Assembly: GCA_040389445.1 (NCBI GenBank) | Contig: JAZJZX010000010.1 | Coordinates: 62,001 to 126,000 of the forward strand | DNA length: 64,000 nt | DNA from: UBA5189 sp040389445 | GTDB lineage: Bacteria; Chloroflexota; Limnocylindria; Limnocylindrales; CSP1-4 | Direction of reading: 5' to 3' | Shown: piece after piece, positions 63,139 through 64,000 of the stretch | Numbering within the stretch: the first letter of the stretch is position 1 | How the letters are laid out: each line of letters starts with the position of its first letter | The notes under the pieces: generated by a model | Told to the model about the DNA's origin: nothing | What the model saw: only the letters and a program-made list of their open reading frames with translations | Databases searched by the model: none | Program-made: the position numbers and the translations under genes

Positions 63139-63454
63139 CGAGCGACGAGCGACTTGGGGTAGTTGGGGAGATCCGGAGCGAAGTTCGACTTCACGGTCGA
63201 GGCGAGTCTCGAAGACCGGCGCAAACTCTCGGAACCTCGCACGACAATGCGGTAGGTCTGGTCGGGGCGAGAGGCATAGCCCCGCGACCACCGACCTTCC
63301 GATCACGATGCGGCTGGCGGAGCCGCCGGAGCCCTTCGACTGGCTCCGAAGCGCGTGACGCGCCAGCGCGCCCGCCATCCTGCCGAACACGCGCCGGATG
63401 GGTGCACGGGCGGACGATTCGCCGCCTGGTTCCGGTCGGGAGACTGGCGACTCG
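63139..63454. other. Gene-free stretch
   Basis: No coding frame, RNA or strong repeat recognised on either strand. Confidence 0.5.
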
Positions 63455-63868
63455 CTAGGTCTCAGCCTCGATGAGCGCCTTCATGTTGCCCAGGCTTCGC
63501 TCCATGAAGGACGGATCGAAGGCCTTCACGGCGTCGGGCAGCTCGGTCCGGATCGTCACCCGCGTCCGATCACCATCCACCGGTTCGAACGACACGGTCG
63601 AACGCAGCGCGAACGGCCCGTCGTGGACCAGCCAACCGACCGAGCGGTCCTGCGTGTACTCGACGACCTCCATGGTCCCCTCGGTCGGCACCTCGCCGCG
63701 CGACTGGCGCCGGCCGATGACGCTGCCGAGACGGATGGGACCGTCGGTGATCGGCCACAGCTCCATCTGTGGGTCCCAGCGCGGATGGTTCGCGATGTGG
63801 TCGACCACGAGGAAGCGGAAAACGACACTCGGTGGGCGATCGAACTCCTGGGACAGCTCGACCTGCAT
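63455..63868 (-). CDS. SRPBCC-family (polyketide cyclase-like) protein
   Basis: A 137-residue ligand-binding protein (LSQEFDRPPSVVFRFLVVDH at the start, FALRSTVSFEPVDGDRTRVT in the core, C-terminal helix). ATG 63868 has GGAGG 8 nt upstream. Ligand unknown; similar in fold to the 32626-33078 protein. Confidence 0.85.
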   Translation of the reverse strand: MQVELSQEFDRPPSVVFRFLVVDHIANHPRWDPQMELWPITDGPIRLGSVIGRRQSRGEVPTEGTMEVVEYTQDRSVGWLVHDGPFALRSTVSFEPVDGDRTRVTIRTELPDAVKAFDPSFMERSLGNMKALIEAET

Positions 63869-64000
63869 GGATCGGTCCTCCGTTCACCAGGCCCCTGGGC
63901 GCGGGTTCGCGCCCTCGCGTGCGGGCGGCGAATCTACCCGACACCGCGCATGACGCGATGCTCGTCTCGCCGCCCAGCGGGACGCGCCACGGATCGTGAG

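Overview
This is a GC-rich bacterial chromosome fragment, probably from a metagenome-assembled genome, since a 100-N scaffold gap sits at 33976-34075. Gene density is high. Genes are often coupled by 4-nt ATGA/GTGA overlaps, GTG/TTG starts are common, and several genes have a TAnnnT -10 box only 6-9 nt before the start codon, which suggests leaderless transcripts. A Chloroflexota (Limnocylindria-like) origin fits the gene mix, but this is an inference; no rRNA or tRNA is present to confirm it.

Layout. 0.1-9.1 kb: an NAD-linked formate dehydrogenase system. The catalytic subunit (190-2115) reads through an in-frame UGA (selenocysteine) that is followed by a SECIS-like hairpin. It lacks the N-terminal [4Fe-4S] domain, and that domain is instead at the C-terminus of the iron-sulfur subunit (7133-8206), which is coupled to a NuoE-NuoF fusion (5214-7136); fdhD follows on the other strand. 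A VapBC pair, a membrane protein, a GYD protein and a cold-shock protein lie between the two parts. 9.2-14.4 kb: a copper module (CopA, YHS protein, Rieske ferredoxin) with a CsoR-like palindrome and a BlaI/CopY-like operator in its promoter, then a BlaI regulator and an M56 protease. 14.5-22.6 kb: a System I cytochrome c maturation operon (ccmABCDEFGH) ending with ResB, a System II protein. 22.7-33.7 kb: mixed metabolism (tryptophanase family, AlkA, homocysteine methyltransferase, fumarase C with a decayed 3' copy nearby, DUF2652/SRPBCC proteins, MerR). 33.7-34.2 kb: tandem repeats containing the gap. 34.2-43.2 kb: amino-acid oxidase, DUF4395, threonine synthase behind a SAM-I riboswitch and terminator, proline dehydrogenase, a secreted metalloprotease-like protein, a GMC oxidoreductase and a DM13 protein.

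43.3-54.6 kb: two copies of a response regulator/histidine kinase/DM13 cassette in direct orientation. The kinase genes share an apparently identical 1123-bp block (43315-44437 and 52784-53906), while each copy has lost a different neighbour. The segment between them carries secreted crystallin-like proteins, a second two-component system, an ABC exporter and a scar joining two truncated genes. 54.6-64 kb: DUF1003, YCII and DEAD-box helicase genes, a repeat-rich non-coding kilobase, a CpaF-type secretion ATPase fused to a RidA domain, an ECF sigma factor with a membrane partner, a small membrane protein behind a perfect 13-bp inverted repeat, and an SRPBCC protein.

The main themes are redox metabolism (formate oxidation, cytochrome c assembly, copper handling) and active local rearrangement, seen as many short tandem repeats, partial gene copies and a split enzyme. 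No transposase, integrase, CRISPR array, tRNA or rRNA was recognised.
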